A stretch of 64,000 nt of DNA from NCBI GenBank assembly GCA_020846635.1, contig JADLDO010000039.1:1-64000 (forward strand). The letters are read 5' to 3'. Positions 56,139 to 64,000 of the stretch are shown piece after piece. Within the stretch, counting starts at the first letter, position 1. The number at the start of each line of letters is the position of its first letter. A program made the translations under genes and the position numbers. Below the pieces are notes generated by a model. That model did no database searches. It was not told where the DNA came from and was given only the letters and a program-made list of their open reading frames with translations. This DNA comes from Caldilineaceae bacterium. GTDB lineage: Bacteria; Chloroflexota; Anaerolineae; Caldilineales; Caldilineaceae.

Positions 56139-56291
56139 CCACATACCGGCCCAAATACCAGGCAGGGGGAACATATCCCCGCTCCATTGCGTCCCCTAGG
56201 GGTATGGAGGGCAACACAATCCTGCAATGGATGGACGATCGCAACGAGACCCCCTCTGAAACTCGCATCTGATAGTTGGAGGTAACGTCCC

Positions 56292-57830
56292 ATGAATTTT
56301 GCTAAACTTCTATTGATCTGCACGCTTCTGTTAGCAGCCTGTACGCCGCTCCAGCCAGGGGATACAGCACCGAGCGCGCCCATTTCTCCGCTGCGACCCG
56401 AGAGCAGCAGCGAGAATCCCTTAGCCGGTACACAATGGACACTCACCGCTTTTGGCAAAGCAGGCGCAGAAACGCCCGTTGTGGGTGAAAAGCCCATTAC
56501 CCTGGAATTTACCAGCGATGGTCAAGCCACAGGTAATGGCGGCTGTAATTCCTATGGTGGCACCTATCAGGCGCAGCACAGCGCACTCTCCTTCGGCGAG
56601 ATGGTTAGCACGCTGGTTGCTTGTGTGGACAGCGCCCTGATGGATCAAGAGACGCGCTATTTCACGGCGCTACAAACCGTGGACGAGTTTGTGCTGACAG
56701 AGGATGAGCTAACGATCTATTACGATGGCGGGCAAGGGATGCTCCACTTCGTCAAGTCTGAGGCTGCCTCGGCTCCTAGCCCCACAGTAGGAGCAGAACA
56801 GGAGGAGACGCCTCCATCTGCAACAAGCACACCCGAACCGGAGGCAGCAGCAGACCCACTCGTTTCTGCGGGCGTGTCACAGGACTTTGTCTGGCACTGT
56901 TTTGGCTGTGGCGGCAATCAGCTATGGGCCTTTGAGAATGGGCAGGCGACCCTCGTCGAAATCCCTATCAATATCGGGGTCTATTACGATTATGCTCCCG
57001 CAACGGATCGCATCCTCTATGGCACTCTTTTCCCAACACAAGGGGGCGGGCCAGGACAGCTCTCTGTCACCGACCTCTGGGCTTACAACGTAAAAAGCGA
57101 GCAGGCAGAGCCGATCTTCCAAGAGGAGGTCATTGTCGAGGCCGAATGGGCGCCGGATGGCGAACACCTTGTCTATGTGCTTGCCACGGATACAACCTAT
57201 GAGCTGCGCTGGCGCACACCGGAAGGGGAAGATAAGCTGTTGGCGTCCGATGCTGCCTTCACCTTTAGTGTTTCCCCCACAGGCGAGCAAGTGGCCTTCA
57301 CTCGTGAAAGCAACTATAAGGTAGGTGGGCAGCCAGGGCTTTATGTTGTAGATATTGCCAGTGGCGAGGAAACAATGCTGTCAGACTTTGACCGGGCAGG
57401 CACAGGCAGCATCGAGGATAAGCCGGTCTGGTCACCCGATGGCAGCCATATACTACTTTCAACGTTTGGTGTGCAACCCGAACCGGAGTTACTGCGCGCC
57501 ACTGTCGATCAGTCTCTTGAAGACAGAGAAACCATCCCGCTTGCGTTCGACTCGTCTCTTTCGGATGAGGAGTGGTATGGGGCAGTGCCACACAGCGCGC
57601 TCTGGATTGAGGAGACGAAGATACTTGGCAATGCGCTGCTTTACGGGCAGGAGTCACCGATGGGCGGCGAGCCTGTTGTCATTCTCTATGAACTCAACGA
57701 GACGCTGGATACCATTGTGTCGGGCGCAATCGTTGCCGAGGGGGTAATGGTCGGCTGGGATGTCCCAGGCTCGTCCATTTGGGTGCAAGTGGAAGCCGAT
57801 ATGCAGAGCGTCCCACTGCCGGCGCTATGA
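56292..57830 (+). CDS. lipoprotein with META domain and beta-propeller-like domain
   Basis: 512 aa. The signal ends in the lipobox LAAC. Residues ~45-155 are a META/HslJ-like domain (GTQWTLTAF, FTSDGQATGNGGCNSYGGTY). After a Pro/Glu-rich linker, residues ~190-512 carry repeated WAPDGEHLVYVLA and WSPDGSHILLSTFG blocks of TolB/WD40-type propeller blades. It is likely a surface-anchored protein binding something by its propeller. Its stop overlaps the ATG of the RDD gene (ATGA), so they are coupled. It lies in a run of lipoproteins. Confidence 0.88.
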   Translation: MNFAKLLLICTLLLAACTPLQPGDTAPSAPISPLRPESSSENPLAGTQWTLTAFGKAGAETPVVGEKPITLEFTSDGQATGNGGCNSYGGTYQAQHSALSFGEMVSTLVACVDSALMDQETRYFTALQTVDEFVLTEDELTIYYDGGQGMLHFVKSEAASAPSPTVGAEQEETPPSATSTPEPEAAADPLVSAGVSQDFVWHCFGCGGNQLWAFENGQATLVEIPINIGVYYDYAPATDRILYGTLFPTQGGGPGQLSVTDLWAYNVKSEQAEPIFQEEVIVEAEWAPDGEHLVYVLATDTTYELRWRTPEGEDKLLASDAAFTFSVSPTGEQVAFTRESNYKVGGQPGLYVVDIASGEETMLSDFDRAGTGSIEDKPVWSPDGSHILLSTFGVQPEPELLRATVDQSLEDRETIPLAFDSSLSDEEWYGAVPHSALWIEETKILGNALLYGQESPMGGEPVVILYELNETLDTIVSGAIVAEGVMVGWDVPGSSIWVQVEADMQSVPLPAL

Positions 57831-58381
57831 ACGCTTTTGCGGCTTTGCCCGCAACGCTCTGGCAGCGCATCAAGGCCTTTGCGCTTGACTACATCCTCAT
57901 TGCGGGCTATCTCATTCTGCTGGTAGCGCTGGGCGTGGGGATGAACTGGGCCTTGCCCGACCTTGCCCAAATGCTCTTTGGCAGCCGGATTCGTGGTCAA
58001 CTCATCAGCTTCCTGCTGGTGACGCTGCCCATCACGCTCTATTTCGCCCTGTTCGAATCTTCTCCACAGCAGGCAACCTGGGGCAAGCGCAAAATGGGGC
58101 TGCGGGTCGTGGGCAGCGATGGCGCTCGCCTCAGCTTCGCCCGTTCGTTAGGCCGCACGCTGCTCAAGTTTGTCCCCTGGGAACTCTCCCACACGCTGAT
58201 CTGGCAACTGCGCTTTGCCCAACCAGAGCTAGAGCCTCTGATCAGCGCAGGCTTTGCCCTGGTTTGGTTACTCGTCGGGGCAAACCTCATAAGCGTGTGG
58301 GTCAGTCAGAGGAATCAAACGCTCTACGACCTACTGACAAGAAGCTGCGTGGTGATTGACAGCCCAGTTGTTGGAACTTGA
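57827..58381 (+). CDS. RDD-family membrane protein
   Basis: 184 aa from ATG 57827, which overlaps the previous stop. The RDD motif region QRIKAFALDYILIAGYLILL opens the first of three membrane segments. A conserved GKRKMGLRVVGSDGARLSFARSLGRTLLKF follows, and the C-terminal TLYDLLTRSCVV is typical. RDD proteins are thought to transport or sense at the membrane; some act as Na+/H+ antiporters. The role here is unknown. Confidence 0.9.
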   Translation: MNAFAALPATLWQRIKAFALDYILIAGYLILLVALGVGMNWALPDLAQMLFGSRIRGQLISFLLVTLPITLYFALFESSPQQATWGKRKMGLRVVGSDGARLSFARSLGRTLLKFVPWELSHTLIWQLRFAQPELEPLISAGFALVWLLVGANLISVWVSQRNQTLYDLLTRSCVVIDSPVVGT

Positions 58382-58452
58382 TAGGGCTGGTTTTTGCGGT
58401 AGTTCTGTACGGTTCGCGCAAACATTGTTTGCACAAGGAAGGAAAGCTTGAC

Positions 58453-59352
58453 GTGAATATGATGAAAACGGCCAACCGTTTGCAGTTTCTCTTGGCCTGT
58501 GTGGTGACGCTCCTCCTGCTCAGCGGATGTACCGGGGTCATGCGACCTGCGGCGACTCCAGAGGCGATAGCAGGATCGGAAACACCGGAATCAGAAGCAC
58601 CAGTATCGGAGACGCCGGTTCCAGAAACACCCTCTGCCGCGGCTGCGCCGGATGAGGGAGGCATCGTGCAAGCGGAGCGAGTTGCCTTTGAGGGTGGCGC
58701 AAATTCGGCCACGTTGAGCGGCACGCTCGCCGCGGGTGAAGAAAAGCAATATGCGCTCTCTGCCAGTGCAGGCCAGTTGCTTCATATACAGACTGTAAGC
58801 ACCGATGCGCCCATCAGCATAACTGTATACGCCCCAGGTGGCGAAAGTTGGGCAGGTGAAGCGCAAGCCGCTGGTGCCTATATTGTTGTGGCACAGGTAC
58901 CGGTGCCAGCGCATGGAGATTATCTTGTCGTGCTTTCGACGCCGGATGCGCCGGAGGCAAGCTATGATGTGGCGTTTACCATTGACGCTAACGTGGTGCA
59001 ACCCCCGACGCCGCAGCCTGGCCCGGTAGATCGTGTCTTCTTTGAAGCTGACGGAACCGCGGCGGAACGCAGTGGGTTGATGCCCAGCGGCCCCGGCATC
59101 CAACAGTATTTGGTTTCGGCCAATGCGGGGCGGACGTTGACCGTGGACGCCACGAGTGACGGAACGCCGCTCAGTATGACGATTGAGAGCCCCTCCGGCA
59201 ATCAATGGATTCCAGAGATGATGACTGTGTCGGATGGCTATACAATTGGACAGCAATTGACCCTGCCTGAACCGGGGTATTATCTTGTGACATTGACCAA
59301 AGCTGACCATACGCCTAGTACAAACTACACGATCACCTTCACCCTGGAGTGA
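58453..59352 (+). CDS. lipoprotein with two pre-peptidase C-terminal-like domains
   Basis: 299 aa from GTG 58453, where AAGGAAAG lies about 6 bases upstream; ATG 58459 is the alternative. The signal sequence ends in the lipobox LSGC. A Pro/Glu/Ser/Thr-rich linker precedes two beta-sandwich repeats with a similar order (LAAGEEKQYALSASAGQLLHIQTVS...YLVVLSTPDAP; MPSGPGIQQYLVSANAGRTLTVDATS...YLVTLTKADHTP). These match bacterial pre-peptidase C-terminal (PPC) domains. It sits 72 bases after the RDD gene and precedes palindromic element copy 2. Confidence 0.82.
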   Translation: MNMMKTANRLQFLLACVVTLLLLSGCTGVMRPAATPEAIAGSETPESEAPVSETPVPETPSAAAAPDEGGIVQAERVAFEGGANSATLSGTLAAGEEKQYALSASAGQLLHIQTVSTDAPISITVYAPGGESWAGEAQAAGAYIVVAQVPVPAHGDYLVVLSTPDAPEASYDVAFTIDANVVQPPTPQPGPVDRVFFEADGTAAERSGLMPSGPGIQQYLVSANAGRTLTVDATSDGTPLSMTIESPSGNQWIPEMMTVSDGYTIGQQLTLPEPGYYLVTLTKADHTPSTNYTITFTLE

Positions 59353-59390
59353 GGAGAGCGCCAATAGGCAAGGAGTGGCAAGTATCACAT

Positions 59391-59548
59391 CAGTCGCCGG
59401 AGGCTAAAACGGGAGCCCTCTGGGCGCGGCTACGTAGCAACGCCCCCTGAAGGGGACTCCGCGATCTGCTTCTAAAGCCCCGTTTAGGGGGCGTTGTTTA
59501 CTAGCCCTGCGGCTTTAGCCCTGGGCGGCCTCGCCACTGCGGTACATC
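59391..59548 (+). mobile_element. MITE-like imperfect-palindrome element, copy 2
   Basis: 158 bp, aligned end to end with copy 1 at 40622 in the same orientation: shared CGCCGGAGGCTAAA, TGGGCGCGGCTA, ACGCCCCCT, TTTAGGGGGCGTTGT, CCCTGCGGCTTTAGCCCTGG and GCGGTACATC. The right half is nearly identical; the centre is more divergent. It folds as a long imperfect palindrome. It lies in the gap between the convergent lipoprotein and CorC-type genes. Clear flanking direct repeats were not found here. Confidence 0.65.
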
Positions 59549-59609
59549 CGTTACTTACACCAATCGTTTCGCCAGATAATAGTAGGTATGCCCTGGTGGA
59601 AAGTCCTGA

Positions 59610-60929
59610 TCAGGCTTCTTCCAGGGTATCCTCCGGCAAGCGGGATACCAGCACCTTGTCTACCCGCCGCCCGTCCATATCCATCACCTCCAGCCGCAGC
59701 CCGGCCCAATGGAAATGGTCGCCCGGTTCGGGAACCTGGCCCAAACTCGCCATGACAAAGCCGCCTACGGTCTGATAATACCCCTCATTCGCTTCGGGCA
59801 GCGTGTCAATATCAAAGAGTTCTTGAAATTCCTCAATCGAATACATGCCGTCGATCAACCAGGTGCCATCCTCGCGCTGAATGGCGCCCGACTCGTATTC
59901 CTCGTCCGGCTCTGGGATATCGCCCACAATCGACGACATAATATCGCCGCTGGTCACCAGCCCTTCCACCCCGCCATATTCATCGATCACAATCGCCAGT
60001 TGGCTGGCGGTTTGCTTGAAACGCTCTACCACCTTCAACGCGGGCGTGCTTTCCGGCACAAAGAGCGCGGGGCGCAAAATGGCCCGTAGATTGACTGGTT
60101 GGCCCGACAAGCTTTGCGCCAACAGATCTTTTGCCATCACCACACCCAAAATTTTGTCCAATTCTCCCTCGGCCACAGGATAACGAGAGTGACCACTGTC
60201 GATGACCTCCTCGCGCAGCGTGTCGGGAGAGGCGTTGATGTCCAACCAATCTATCTCGGTACGTGGGACGAGCAGCGCGCCGACTTTGCGGTCGGCCAAA
60301 CGGAAGACCTGATCGACCATTTCTTCTTCCATCGGTTCAAAGATACCCTGCGCTGTGGCCTGGGCCAACATCAGCCGCACTTCTTCTTCCGTTACATCAG
60401 GTCCCTCCGCAGGCTTGATCTGCATGAGCCGCAGTATTCCCTCGGTGGACGCGTTGAGTATGTGTACAAGGGGGCGCGTCACGCTTGCCAGCCCGGTCAA
60501 AAACCCTGCCACCCGCGCGGCAACCCCTTCTGCATTACGCAGCGCCAACTGCTTGGGGACAAGTTCACCGATGACCAGCGAGAGATAGGTCGTCAGCAGC
60601 ACAACAATGCCCACCGAGATCGGATCGGCATAGTTGGCAAGACCAGGAACATTCGCCAGTTGTGCGCCCAGCCAGCGCGCAATCGTGGCCCCGCCAAAGG
60701 CACCCGCCAAGATGCCCACAAGCGTGATGCCAATCTGTACTGTTGAGAGAAACTGTCCCGGCGACGCGGCCAATGCCAGCGCTTTGGCCGCGCCTGTGCT
60801 GCCCTCGTCGGCCATCTGTTGCAACCGCGCCTTGCGCGCCGAGATGACAGCCAATTCCGACATAGACAAGAGGCCATTGAAAATAATAAGCAAGATAAGG
60901 ATGATTAGTTCGAGCGTGATTGATCCCAT
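59610..60929 (-). CDS. hemolysin C/CorC-type protein (DUF21-CBS-CorC_HlyC)
   Basis: 439 aa. The N-terminal DUF21 (CNNM) transmembrane domain has LIILILLIIFNGLLSMSELAVIS and IVVLLTTYLSLVIGELVPKQLALR. Two CBS motifs lie around VPRTEIDWLDINAS and LFVPESTPALKVVERFKQTASQLAIVIDEYGGVEGLVTSGDIM. The C-terminal CorC_HlyC domain has DGTWLIDGMYSIEEFQELF and GDHFHWAGLRLEVMDMDGRRVDKV. Relatives act in Mg2+/Co2+ efflux or membrane homeostasis. It starts at ATG 60929 and is divergent from the T-box/ileS operon. Confidence 0.93.
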   Translation of the reverse strand: MGSITLELIILILLIIFNGLLSMSELAVISARKARLQQMADEGSTGAAKALALAASPGQFLSTVQIGITLVGILAGAFGGATIARWLGAQLANVPGLANYADPISVGIVVLLTTYLSLVIGELVPKQLALRNAEGVAARVAGFLTGLASVTRPLVHILNASTEGILRLMQIKPAEGPDVTEEEVRLMLAQATAQGIFEPMEEEMVDQVFRLADRKVGALLVPRTEIDWLDINASPDTLREEVIDSGHSRYPVAEGELDKILGVVMAKDLLAQSLSGQPVNLRAILRPALFVPESTPALKVVERFKQTASQLAIVIDEYGGVEGLVTSGDIMSSIVGDIPEPDEEYESGAIQREDGTWLIDGMYSIEEFQELFDIDTLPEANEGYYQTVGGFVMASLGQVPEPGDHFHWAGLRLEVMDMDGRRVDKVLVSRLPEDTLEEA

Positions 60930-61161
60930 TAGGTTTCTTTAGTGGATTGAATCTTGCTATAAATTCTTTGCGAAATAACTTTTTGCTATACAAATCTTTG
61001 CGGGTTGGCTCCATACTGTCTGTAGCCATACGTACCCTAAGCATAGCATATTTCGTCGTCCAGTGTATGAACAGTTTCTAGTTTGCATGAAGCAGGGTTG
61101 ATTACACTGACCGTCATATTCCACGTTATGATCTGTCGAAACAAAACTCCGGCAATATCTT
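60930..61161. other. divergent intergenic stretch, no gene seen
   Basis: About 230 bases of AT-rich sequence between the CorC-type gene and the T-box promoter. It should contain the minus-strand promoter for the CorC-type gene, but I found no clear -35/-10 pair. No hairpin or ORF of note. Confidence 0.4.
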
Positions 61162-61190
61162 GACAATAACCCGACATCATGCTAGATTGG
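61162..61190 (+). promoter_or_regulatory. near-consensus promoter of the T-box operon
   Basis: TTGACA (61162-61167), a 17-base spacer and TAGATT (61185-61190), with an extended -10 (TGC at 61182-61184). Transcription would start near 61197, just before the T-box leader. It is one of the best promoters visible in the window. Confidence 0.8.
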
Positions 61191-61196
61191 AAACGA

Positions 61197-61510
61197 TACA
61201 TTTATAGCAATTGCAGTGATGGAGACGAGTAGACACAGGTAGGGTCTACAGCGAGCCTGGGAGGGTGGAAGCCAGGTTGTCCCGCCCGTATCGAAAATCC
61301 CTCCGGAGCAGCGGTCCCAACAGGCCACAGCATGTGCGCCCCAGTAGACACCGCCGGGATTGTGACCCGTTATCATCACTGTGGACTCAGCGGAAAAATT
61401 TCTCGCTGGCTCGACAACAAGGTGCTCGCACCAGATCATTCTGGTCGAGAACCGGGGTGGTACCGCGGACTCTTGAGCCCGTCCCCGTTTGGGGGCGGGC
61501 TTTTTGTTGT
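61197..61510 (+). ncRNA. isoleucine T-box leader (riboswitch)
   Basis: A tRNA-sensing leader before alaX and ileS. The hallmark T-box GGGTGGTACCGCGG lies at 61455-61468, followed by the terminator stem GCCCGTCCCC (61477-61486) / GGGGGCGGGC (61491-61500) and TTTTT. The stem I region has AGCGAGCC (~61243) and, in the specifier loop, ATC (61290-61292) followed by GAAAATCCCTCC, indicating tRNA-Ile(GAU). Uncharged tRNA-Ile would favour the antiterminator and raise expression. It begins near 61207 just after the promoter. The assignment is strong because T-box, terminator and the downstream IleRS agree. Confidence 0.9.
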
Positions 61511-61569
61511 TCCCACCTGTCGGCGATGCAGCACGCCGCTTGATTCAGCGGGTCATTCAAGGGGGAATC

Positions 61570-62298
61570 ATGACGGAATTGCTTTATTATCAGGATGCCT
61601 ATTGCCAAAACTTTGACGCGGTTGTCGTTGCAGTGGAAAGCCAAGACGGTAAGACACGCGTGGCCCTCGACCGCACCGCCTTTTATCCTGGTGGCGGAGG
61701 ACAGCCGCACGATCAAGGCGAGTTGACCTTCGACGGCACCCCCTATCCGGTGCTCAAGGCCGGCAAAGAGGGCGGGCAGATTTGGCATAGTCTGACGCAA
61801 GAAGTACCCACGCTGACCGTGGGCAGCCGCGTGCAGGGGCAGCTAGATTGGGCGCGTCGCTATGCGCTCATGCGTACGCACACAGCCATGCACATCCTCT
61901 GTGGCGTCGTCTGGCGCGACTATGGCGCGAGCGTCACCGGCGGCAACATGGACCCTGGCAGCGGGCGCATGGACTTCGAGTTTGCTTCGCTCACCCGCGA
62001 CATGATCAGTGAGATCGAGGCTAAGTGCAACGCCGAGGTCGCCGCCGCACATCCAGTGCGCGACCAATCCTTGCCGCGCGCAGAGGCATTCCAGATACCG
62101 GATCTGATTCGCACCAAGATCAATCTGCTGCCGGAAGGCATTGCAGAGGTGCGTACGGTTGAATTGGTGGGACTGGACCTACAGGCGGATGGCGGAACGC
62201 ATGTCCGCAATTCGCAGGAGGTGGGCATAATTAGGGTCGTGGATTACAAGAGCAAGGGTGCGATCAATAAAAGGGTCTACATTGAGTTGGGGGAGTGA
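61570..62298 (+). CDS. alanyl-tRNA editing protein (AlaX-like)
   Basis: 242 aa from ATG 61570, with AAGGGGG upstream; the ORF's 27 earlier codons overlap the T-box terminator and are not coding. AlaX proteins hydrolyse misacylated Ser- or Gly-tRNA-Ala in trans. The zinc motif HxxxH is HTAMH (~residue 99). The second zinc pair is DGGTHV, where the usual Cys is Asp. The N-terminal DRTAFYPGGGGQPHDQGEL is a family hallmark. It lies between the isoleucine T-box and ileS, only 16 bases before ileS, so it is regulated with IleRS. Confidence 0.92.
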   Translation: MTELLYYQDAYCQNFDAVVVAVESQDGKTRVALDRTAFYPGGGGQPHDQGELTFDGTPYPVLKAGKEGGQIWHSLTQEVPTLTVGSRVQGQLDWARRYALMRTHTAMHILCGVVWRDYGASVTGGNMDPGSGRMDFEFASLTRDMISEIEAKCNAEVAAAHPVRDQSLPRAEAFQIPDLIRTKINLLPEGIAEVRTVELVGLDLQADGGTHVRNSQEVGIIRVVDYKSKGAINKRVYIELGE

Positions 62299-62314
62299 GG
62301 TAAAGGGGTAGCAA

Positions 62315-64000
62315 ATGACAGAGCCAATGGTAGAACAGAAACCAGTACATACAAGTCACTTTAAGGATGTCAAGCCATCCGTGAAGTACCCGGAGATGGA
62401 GGAGAAGATCCTGCAACTCTGGCGCGATCAGAATGTTTTCCAGCGCAGCATGGCCGAGCGTCAGGGCGGGCCGGAGTATGTCTTCTACGAAGGGCCGCCC
62501 ACTGCCAATGGCCGTCCTGGCATCCATCATGTCTTGGCGCGCGCCTTCAAAGACATCTTCCCGCGCTACAAGACCATGCAGGGCTACTATGTCCAGCGGC
62601 GCGGTGGCTGGGATACCCACGGGCTGCCCGTGGAGATCGAAGTAGAGAAGAAGCTGGGTCTCTCCGGCAAGCAGCAGATCGAGGCGTTTGGCATCGAGGA
62701 ATTCAACCGCCTCTGCCGCGCCTCAGCCCAAGAATATATCGGTGAGTGGGAGCGCAACACCGAGCGCATGGCCTTTTGGGTTGATCTCGAAAACGCCTAT
62801 GTGACCTTCAAGAACGAATACATCGAGTCGCTCTGGTGGATCTTCCAGCAGTTCTGGAACAAGAACCTGCTCTACCAGGGCTATAAGGTCGTGCCCTATT
62901 GCCCCCGCTGCGGCACGCCCTTGAGCAGCCATGAGCTGTCGTTGGGCTATAAGGAAGGGACGGTCGATCCCAGCGTCTATGTGAAGTTTGCCGTCAAGGG
63001 TGAACCTGGGACTTACCTGCTGGCATGGACAACCACACCGTGGACGCTGCCCGGCAATGTGGCGCTGGCAGTGGGTGCGGACGTAGACTATGTGCAGGTG
63101 CGCGAGCAGAACGGCGACCTCTTGACCCTGGCTGCGGCTCTGGCTGAGAGCGTGTTGAACCCTGGCTACGAAGTCGTGGCGCGCATGAAGGGCCGCGACT
63201 TGGTGGGCCTCCATTATGAGCCGCTCTACCGCTTCTATCCCGTCGAGCAGGATTACGCCTATGTGGTGGCTGCGGACTATGTAAGTACCGAAGACGGCAC
63301 AGGCATTGTCCACATCGCGCCCGCCTTTGGTGCCGAAGATATCGAGGTAGGTCGCCGCAACAACCTGCCCTTGCTGATGACCGTGGACGCAGCAGGCAAG
63401 TTTAAGCCGGAAGTCACACCCTGGGCGGGGGTCTTTGTCAAGGAGGCTGACCCGGCCATCGAGCAAGAGCTAGCAAGCCGCGGGCTGCTCTATAAGGCAG
63501 GGACGATTGAGCATACCTATCCCTTCTGCTGGCGCTGTGATTCGCCGCTGCTCTATGTTGCCAAAGAGACCTGGTATATCCGCACCAGCGCCTATAAAGA
63601 TCGCCTGGTTGCGCTCAATGAGGAGATCAACTGGTATCCTGAGCATATCCGCAACGGGCGCTTTGGCAACTGGCTGGAGAACAATGTCGATTGGGCGCTA
63701 GGTCGCGACCGTTATTGGGGTACTCCTCTCCCCATCTGGAAGAGTGACAAGCCCGGTTCTACGCATATGGAATGTGTGGGCAGCATCGCCGAACTTGAGC
63801 AGAAGGTGGGGCGCAAGTTGGAAGATGTAGACCTGCACCGGCCTTATGTCGATAAGCTCACTTGGGCCGCGCCCGATGGCGGCACAATGCGCCGCGTCAA
63901 CGAGGTCGCCGATGTCTGGTTCGACAGCGGCTCGATGCCCATCGCCCAATGGCACTATCCCTTTGAGCATCAGGCCGAATGGGAGCGCCAGAAGCAGGCC
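62315..64000 (+). CDS. ileS: isoleucyl-tRNA synthetase, N-terminal part (runs off window)
   Basis: 562 codons from ATG 62315 (AAAGGGG 6 bases upstream), open to the window edge. It charges tRNA-Ile. The HIGH-equivalent is GIHH (residues 69-72) in PPTANGRPGIHHVLARAFKD. GGWDTHGLPVEIEVEKKL and WTTTPWTLPGNVALAVG mark the start of the CP1 editing domain, and LGRDRYWGTPLPIW returns to the catalytic core. A Cys pair in YCPRCGTPLSSHE may bind zinc. The GIHH form and the sequence around it are of the eukaryote-like IleRS type (IleS2). KMSKS and the anticodon-binding domain lie beyond 64000. The isoleucine T-box upstream agrees with the assignment. Confidence 0.96.
   Translation, partial: MTEPMVEQKPVHTSHFKDVKPSVKYPEMEEKILQLWRDQNVFQRSMAERQGGPEYVFYEGPPTANGRPGIHHVLARAFKDIFPRYKTMQGYYVQRRGGWDTHGLPVEIEVEKKLGLSGKQQIEAFGIEEFNRLCRASAQEYIGEWERNTERMAFWVDLENAYVTFKNEYIESLWWIFQQFWNKNLLYQGYKVVPYCPRCGTPLSSHELSLGYKEGTVDPSVYVKFAVKGEPGTYLLAWTTTPWTLPGNVALAVGADVDYVQVREQNGDLLTLAAALAESVLNPGYEVVARMKGRDLVGLHYEPLYRFYPVEQDYAYVVAADYVSTEDGTGIVHIAPAFGAEDIEVGRRNNLPLLMTVDAAGKFKPEVTPWAGVFVKEADPAIEQELASRGLLYKAGTIEHTYPFCWRCDSPLLYVAKETWYIRTSAYKDRLVALNEEINWYPEHIRNGRFGNWLENNVDWALGRDRYWGTPLPIWKSDKPGSTHMECVGSIAELEQKVGRKLEDVDLHRPYVDKLTWAAPDGGTMRRVNEVADVWFDSGSMPIAQWHYPFEHQAEWERQKQA

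Overview
The window looks like chromosome from a member of the Chloroflexota, most likely an Anaerolineae/Caldilinea-type bacterium. This is inferred from the mix of gene families, not from a marker gene. The signs are moderately GC-rich DNA, many Thr/Pro-rich lipoproteins, a very large CARDB-repeat subtilase, a MoxR/DUF4129/DUF4350 operon, a DUF2087 regulator, a T-box leader and an IleRS of the eukaryote-like type. I see no rRNA, tRNA, CRISPR, prophage or intact IS element. Two genes run off the window: ftsK at the left edge and ileS at the right edge.

Layout. 1-4004 (minus): a 266-aa membrane protein, a multi-TM sensor-like protein ending in an HTH, and the N-terminus of FtsK. 4361-10650 (plus): a P-loop protein, an enolase-superfamily enzyme, then a membrane protein, DUF4129, DUF4350 and MoxR ATPase. 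10856-12508: phosphoglucomutase, preceded by a small acidic ORF. 12557-23356: two Cys-type sulfatases flanking a NUDIX hydrolase and a complete Opp/Dpp-type ABC transporter (A-B-C-D-F, minus). 23836-26637: a large secreted carbohydrate-active-looking protein. 26732-33557: a LacI regulator divergent from an L-arabinose operon (GH51 arabinofuranosidase, FucI-family isomerase, ribulokinase, ribulose-5-P 4-epimerase). 33569-39152: coiled-coil protein, nitrilase-family amidohydrolase, a 103-aa protein, Memo-family protein, zinc alcohol dehydrogenase, HAD phosphatase and DUF2087 regulator. 39391-44083: lipoproteins, a DinB-like protein and a glycerophosphodiesterase. 44279-51730: a 2483-aa subtilase with 14 CARDB repeats. 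51912-59352: FAD oxidoreductase, DUF6582-like protein, GlsB-type membrane protein, serine hydrolase, META/beta-propeller lipoprotein, RDD protein and a PPC-like lipoprotein. 59610-60929: HlyC/CorC-type protein. 61162-64000: a promoter and isoleucine T-box leader in front of alaX and ileS.

Functionally the window reads as a saprophyte's polysaccharide and peptide scavenging repertoire: sulfatases with an oligomer importer, arabinan degradation with its own LacI switch, secreted protease and hydrolases, plus housekeeping genes. Non-coding structure is unusually readable. There are many perfect intergenic hairpins, several sharing a GGAAGC/GCTTCC core. A ~157-bp imperfect-palindrome element occurs in two good copies (40622, 59391) and one short relic (34849). 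A near-consensus promoter drives the T-box leader. I did not find a clearly new defence or mobile system. The best leads are the dispersed palindromic element, the non-AraA isomerase in the arabinose operon, the kinase-less membrane sensor with HTH, the frame-disrupted acidic ORF before pgm, and alaX placed under isoleucine T-box control.
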